NCBI GenBank assembly: GCA_045805605.1 | Contig: JBJMKX010000021.1 | Location: 1-64,000 of the forward strand | Length of the DNA: 64,000 bases | Reading direction: 5' to 3' | Source: DATBDE01 sp045805605 | Lineage (GTDB): Bacteria > Actinomycetota > Thermoleophilia > Solirubrobacterales > Solirubrobacteraceae | Part shown: in pieces, positions 60,943-64,000 of the stretch | How the letters are laid out: every line of letters begins with the position of its first letter | How positions within the stretch are numbered: position 1 is the stretch's first letter | Translations under genes and position numbers: made by a program | Notes under the pieces: model-generated | Seen by the model: only the letters and a program-made list of their open reading frames with translations | Told to the model about the DNA's origin: nothing | The model's database searches: none

Positions 60943-61692
60943 CTAGGCCCTCCTTTGCTTGCCTGGCGCCGACGGACCATGGTGGTCATGGAGGATCACT
61001 GTCACCGCCCGGGCGGTCTCGTCGGTCGGATTGACGTAACGGTGGGGGAACGAGGAGGGGAAGTGGATGCTGTCTCCGGGGCCGAGCTCGTAGCGCTCGA
61101 ATCCGAGGTAGATGTCGAGCCGCCCCGTGAGGACGAGCACCATCTCGGAGCCGGGGTGCCGGTAGAGGGTGGGATTTGACTCCGCGCGCGGCGCGTAGAC
61201 GAGCTCGAGGAAGTCGACGTGATCGAGGGTCTTCGGGGTCAGGCGCTCCCAGCGAACCCCGCCGTCGATGTCGATCGCGGCCCGCTCGCCGCTGCGGACC
61301 AGGTAGCGGTGGTCGCCCTCGGTCAGTGCCTCCCGGGCATGCTCGGACGCCGGCCCCAGCGCGGATTTCGGCTCCTGGACGGGCACCGCCTCCTCCTCGG
61401 CGCCGCGGAAGAACGCATCGACGGGCACCTCGAGGGCCTGGGCCATCGCAAACAGGGTGGAGACCGACGGCCGCGACTGTCCGCGCTCGATCTGGCTGAC
61501 GAGGCTGGGGGAAACGCCGACGCGACGGGCCAGTTCCGACACCTTCAGTCCCCGTCGCGCGCGATGAGCTGCGAGACGGCCGCCGATCTCGACCGCCGGA
61601 TCGATGGGCGGGGCGGTCCCATGCGGGCTTTCCGTGTCGGTGGACGGCTCATCGGCTTCGACGGCGGAGAGGCGCTTTTCCACGGGGGCCAT
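60943..61692 (-). CDS. XRE-family regulator with C-terminal cupin domain
   Basis: A 249-residue regulator. The helix-turn-helix (residues ~36-92) reads LKVSELARRVGVSPSLVSQIERGQSRPSVSTL; the C-terminal cupin (about 165-240) has HPGSEMVLVLTGRLDIYLG and PGDSIHFPSSFPHRY. It is the first gene of the catabolic run and is likely its regulator, sensing a small molecule through the cupin. The 142-base gap upstream, divergent from the EamA gene, probably holds the promoter and operator. Confidence 0.88.
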   Translation of the reverse strand: MAPVEKRLSAVEADEPSTDTESPHGTAPPIDPAVEIGGRLAAHRARRGLKVSELARRVGVSPSLVSQIERGQSRPSVSTLFAMAQALEVPVDAFFRGAEEEAVPVQEPKSALGPASEHAREALTEGDHRYLVRSGERAAIDIDGGVRWERLTPKTLDHVDFLELVYAPRAESNPTLYRHPGSEMVLVLTGRLDIYLGFERYELGPGDSIHFPSSFPHRYVNPTDETARAVTVILHDHHGPSAPGKQRRA

Positions 61693-61834
61693 GCTCGGCT
61701 TAGCGGATAACGGTAGTGGTACTAATACCCAGGGCCATGGTTTTCAGCCATGCTACACAGGGCGAGATCTCTCGTGCGTGGCATTTCCGGCTCTTGCCCA
61801 TCCGATATGGCGGTGGGGCCGGGCTCCGGCCGCC

Positions 61835-62710
61835 GTGAGCGGCGTCCTTCTCGCTTTGGGCTCAGGGTGCCTCTTCGGCGGATTCCTGGTCGCAGTGCGG
61901 ACGGCCCTGCGCGGCCGGGCCTCTCCCGCTTTCGGGGCCTTCGGCCTCGTCGTGGTGGCGCTGATGGTGGCGGTCGTGGCCAGCGTGGTGCCGGGCGTCG
62001 ACCGGCACGGCCTCTCGGCGCGCGAAGTGGCGGGGTTGCTGGTCGCCGGGGCAATCGTCCCCGGCCTCTCCCATGTCCTCTTCGTGCGCGCGATCCGCGA
62101 CGCGGGGCCGTCCCGGTCCGGTGTCGTCGTGGGCGCTGCGCCGCTCGTCTCGGTCCTGATTGCACTGGCCTTCCTGCACGAGCCGTTCCGCCCCGTTGCC
62201 GCGGTGGGCGCCGCGCTGATCGTCTCCGGGAGCGTGGCGCTTGCATGGGAGCGCTCGCGTCCGCCGGGATTCAAGGCCATCGGCCTCGCGTTGGCCGCCA
62301 TGGTCGCGGTGCTGTTCGCCGTTCGCGACAACCTCGTCCGCGCGACGGCGGACGGTGGTGGCTTACCGCCGGCCCGGTCCACTGCGGTGACGCTGGCGGC
62401 CGCCGCGGTCGTGGTGTCGATCATCCTCGCCTTCGATGAGCGTGGGCGACCGCGCGGCCGCCAGCTCGTCGCGGCCGTCCGCGCCTTCGCCCCCGCCGGC
62501 CTGCTCTTCGGCACCGCCTACATCGCCCTGGTTGCCGCCTTTGACCATGCAACCGTGGCGGTCGTCTCGCCTCTGAACGCGACGCAATCGCTGTGGGCGA
62601 TCCTGTTCTCGGCCGCGCTGCTCGGGCGCACCGATGCCGTCGGCGGCCGCGTCGTGATCGCCGGCGTTTTCGTCGTGCTCGGCGCGGCGGCGATCGGCGT
62701 CAGCCGGTAG
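61835..62710 (+). CDS. EamA/DMT-family transporter
   Basis: A 291-residue membrane protein with about ten hydrophobic segments in two EamA repeats, ending GRVVIAGVFVVLGAAAIGV. Positive loops containing Arg/Gly separate the repeats. The start is taken as the GTG at 61835, immediately before the first helix; a GTG at 61775 is an alternative. It probably exports or imports a pathway-related metabolite. It converges with the cyclase gene with an 11-base overlap. Confidence 0.8.
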   Translation: MSGVLLALGSGCLFGGFLVAVRTALRGRASPAFGAFGLVVVALMVAVVASVVPGVDRHGLSAREVAGLLVAGAIVPGLSHVLFVRAIRDAGPSRSGVVVGAAPLVSVLIALAFLHEPFRPVAAVGAALIVSGSVALAWERSRPPGFKAIGLALAAMVAVLFAVRDNLVRATADGGGLPPARSTAVTLAAAAVVVSIILAFDERGRPRGRQLVAAVRAFAPAGLLFGTAYIALVAAFDHATVAVVSPLNATQSLWAILFSAALLGRTDAVGGRVVIAGVFVVLGAAAIGVSR

Positions 62711-63491
62711 CCGGGCCGGGCTCCCACACCGCGAAGATCCGGACCGGCGACCCCGTGGCGCCGACCAGGCGCAGGGGCGCCACGATCACATCGAATCCCT
62801 GGTGTCTCGGGATGCGGTCGATGTTGTTGACCACCTCGGTGTGGTTGACCAGCCGCTCGCCGTGAGCAGTGTGGTTCGGGTACGTCATGTCCGCCGGGTT
62901 GTCGGTCGACACCGCATCGGTGAGCACGTTGACGATGCCCTGGTCGAGGATCCAGCGGGACGCCTCCGCGTCGAGCCCGGGGTAGTCGGTGACGAAAGCC
63001 CGAGCGTCGTCCCATTTCCTGCCGACGCCCGTGAAGTACAGGAGCGTCCCGCCCGCTGGCAGCCGTTCGAGGCCAGCGTCGTCCATGGCACGGCGGACGC
63101 GGTCGAGCGTTATGTGCGTCCGGGGCGCGACGTCGGAAACGTCGATCCAGACCCCTTCGGTGAAGCAGTGCTCGATCGGGAAGGCGTCGATGGTCAGATC
63201 CGGGCGGTCCGGATTGAAGTGGTAGACCGCGTCCATGTGGGTGGAGTCGTGGTCGCACAGCGCGAGTCCCTTGACCGCATAGCCCCGGAACGGGGTTTCG
63301 CCCATGCGCAGGCGCGACTCCTCGTGCGTGAGGTGGTCCCACATCGCCACCTTCATGTGGCCCGGGTAGACGGGGATGTCGGGGGATATCTCGCGCGTGA
63401 GGTCGAGTACGTTCAGGCGCCTGCCAAGCAGCGTGATCTCGGCTGTATCCGCGTAGCTCTGCGTGGGCGCGTTGGACCCTTGCACGGTCAT
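62700..63491 (-). CDS. Cyclase / kynurenine-formamidase-like metal hydrolase
   Basis: A 263-residue member of the cyclase family (PF04199), metal-dependent amidases such as kynurenine formamidase and isatin hydrolase. The metal motif, HxGTHxDxxxH in the family, appears here as HDSTHMDAVYHF. LNVLDLTREISPDIPVYPGH at the N-terminus is typical. It starts three bases after the OsmC-like gene and is probably in its operon. Confidence 0.83.
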   Translation of the reverse strand: MTVQGSNAPTQSYADTAEITLLGRRLNVLDLTREISPDIPVYPGHMKVAMWDHLTHEESRLRMGETPFRGYAVKGLALCDHDSTHMDAVYHFNPDRPDLTIDAFPIEHCFTEGVWIDVSDVAPRTHITLDRVRRAMDDAGLERLPAGGTLLYFTGVGRKWDDARAFVTDYPGLDAEASRWILDQGIVNVLTDAVSTDNPADMTYPNHTAHGERLVNHTEVVNNIDRIPRHQGFDVIVAPLRLVGATGSPVRIFAVWEPGPATG

Positions 63492-63494
63492 GGT

Positions 63495-64000
63495 TCAGCT
63501 CCTGCGTCGTGGGCGTGGTGGTTTCTTGGGATGCGCCTCGAGATCCAGCGGCTCGCCGTTGAGCGCCGCCGAAGCCTCGATGGGGACGGGCTCGGCGAGC
63601 GCCGCCTCTGCGTAGCACCCGCCCCGCGCGTTGTGGATCAGCGCCGCGATCAGCGGCGGGTCCTCATCGGACTCGACCTCGACGTGCGACCGGACGCCGC
63701 GGCACTTCGACGCGATGGTCCCCGCCAGGACCGAGCCTTCGCTGTACCACTCGATCCTCGCATCGACGCGGATCTTGCGGAGCTTGACATCGAGCATGTG
63801 TCCGTACCGGACCATCTGGGTCAGCAGTCAGGTCACCACCCCCGCGCCGAAGTAGTCGAGCGGGAAGGGATGCTCGTTGTCGCCACCCAACGACGGCGGC
63901 TCGTCGCTCGTGATCGTGAACTCACGGATCGTGGCCTGGTGCTTCATGCGGTCAAGGTGGATGCCCTGCACCTCGACCGAGACGTCCCGGTGTGCGATGC
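63495..64000 (-). CDS. Candidate selenoprotein: OsmC-like (5' end outside window)
   Basis: The minus-strand frame from the window edge to 63495 encodes an OsmC/Ohr-fold protein with a single interruption, a TGA at 63828-63830. Before it the frame reads PFPLDYFGAGVVT; after it, LLTQMVRYGHMLDVKLRKIRV. In OsmC-family proteins the long helix at this point starts with the peroxide-reactive cysteine, so TGA replaces that residue. The second conserved cysteine is present in IHNARGGCYAEAALAEP. Frame and codon bias are unchanged on both sides, and a SECIS-like hairpin follows. OsmC-like selenoproteins have been described in bacteria. If TGA were a true stop, only a truncated protein would form. About 168 residues are inside the window; an ATG at 63947 is internal and the true start is probably beyond it. 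Confidence 0.75.
63796..63815 (-). promoter_or_regulatory. SECIS-like hairpin in the OsmC-like gene
   Basis: Minus-strand RNA AUGGUCC pairs with GGAC-A-CAU (seven base pairs, one bulged A) around the loop GGUAC. The loop begins 19 nt after the UGA and starts GGU, as in the E. coli formate dehydrogenase SECIS loop. Confidence 0.55.

Noticed and set aside
61714..61724. TAGT-GGT-ACTA inverted repeat between the XRE-cupin and EamA genes as an operator
   Set aside because: Four-base arms are too short to distinguish from chance, and no second copy was found.
63495..63815. Reading the 3' part of the OsmC-like gene as an independent 106-residue protein
   Set aside because: The upstream frame continues through the TGA with OsmC sequence on both sides, and the ATG at 63815 is an internal Met without a ribosome-binding site.

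Overview
The window is very GC-rich DNA with strong third-position GC bias, tightly packed genes and many NTGA stop/start overlaps. Together with a group 1h-type [NiFe]-hydrogenase, DasR-like amino-sugar operators and many coxDEG/molybdenum-hydroxylase genes, this points to a soil actinobacterium. A Thermoleophilia/Solirubrobacterales relative is plausible, but that placement is inferred from gene content only. No rRNA, tRNA, CRISPR array, insertion sequence or phage gene was recognised. No gene-free stretch exceeds about 200 bases; the only low-function stretch is the decayed gene remnant at 14068-15123.

Layout. (1) 1-5279, minus strand: a hydrogenase operon, hypC, a second hypC-like gene, hypD, hypE, hypA, small subunit, large subunit (cut by the window edge). 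This is an aerobic, high-affinity H2 uptake type. (2) 5433-7368: a DUF892 ferritin-like protein, a muconolactone-isomerase-like protein, a small unknown and an anti-sigma-like ATPase. (3) 7445-12134: an amino-sugar locus (nagA; GntR regulator; nanE; BadF-type sugar kinase; sugar-binding lipoprotein) bracketed by two identical TGGTCTAGACCA operators. (4) 12173-13897: a pseudo-receiver/thioredoxin-reductase-like fusion. (5) 14068-33001, minus strand: an 18-19 kb run of overlapping genes with four molybdopterin large subunits, two FAD and two [2Fe-2S] subunits, CoxD/CoxE/CoxG-like assembly proteins, an alpha/beta hydrolase, an old-yellow-enzyme homologue and a GntR regulator, ending in fused remnants of a second old-yellow-enzyme gene and a methyltransferase. 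(6) 33053-36539, plus: asparaginase-like protein, small ribbon-helix-helix-like protein, DUF1989 protein, allantoinase/hydantoinase-like amidohydrolase. (7) 36532-39819, minus: AzlD, AzlC, EamA exporter and a triple-RidA protein. (8) 39966-49240, plus: a nucleoside-type ABC importer, two isochorismatase-fold cysteine hydrolases around an ACMSD-like amidohydrolase, and a two-component system. (9) 49246-61692, minus: a catabolic run of dehydrogenases, peptidase-fold hydrolases, an HMG-CoA-lyase-like aldolase, a second ACMSD-like amidohydrolase, acyl-CoA dehydrogenase and an XRE-cupin regulator. (10) 61835-64000: an EamA transporter, a cyclase and an OsmC-like gene cut by the right edge.

Functionally, regions 5-9 read as one large catabolic territory: import of a nucleoside-like or N-heterocyclic compound, hydroxylation by Mo enzymes, ring opening by amidohydrolases and cysteine hydrolases, RidA clean-up of enamines, and carbon processing by dehydrogenases and an aldolase. 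The substrate cannot be named from sequence.

The most notable observation is that two thiol-redox genes are interrupted by a single in-frame TGA exactly where the family has its catalytic cysteine: a carboxymuconolactone-decarboxylase/AhpD-like protein (CxxC becomes CxxU, TGA at 56394-56396) and an OsmC-like protein (TGA at 63828-63830). Each TGA is followed at a suitable distance by a hairpin with a G-containing loop resembling a bacterial SECIS element. Both are best read as selenoproteins, implying that the organism inserts selenocysteine.
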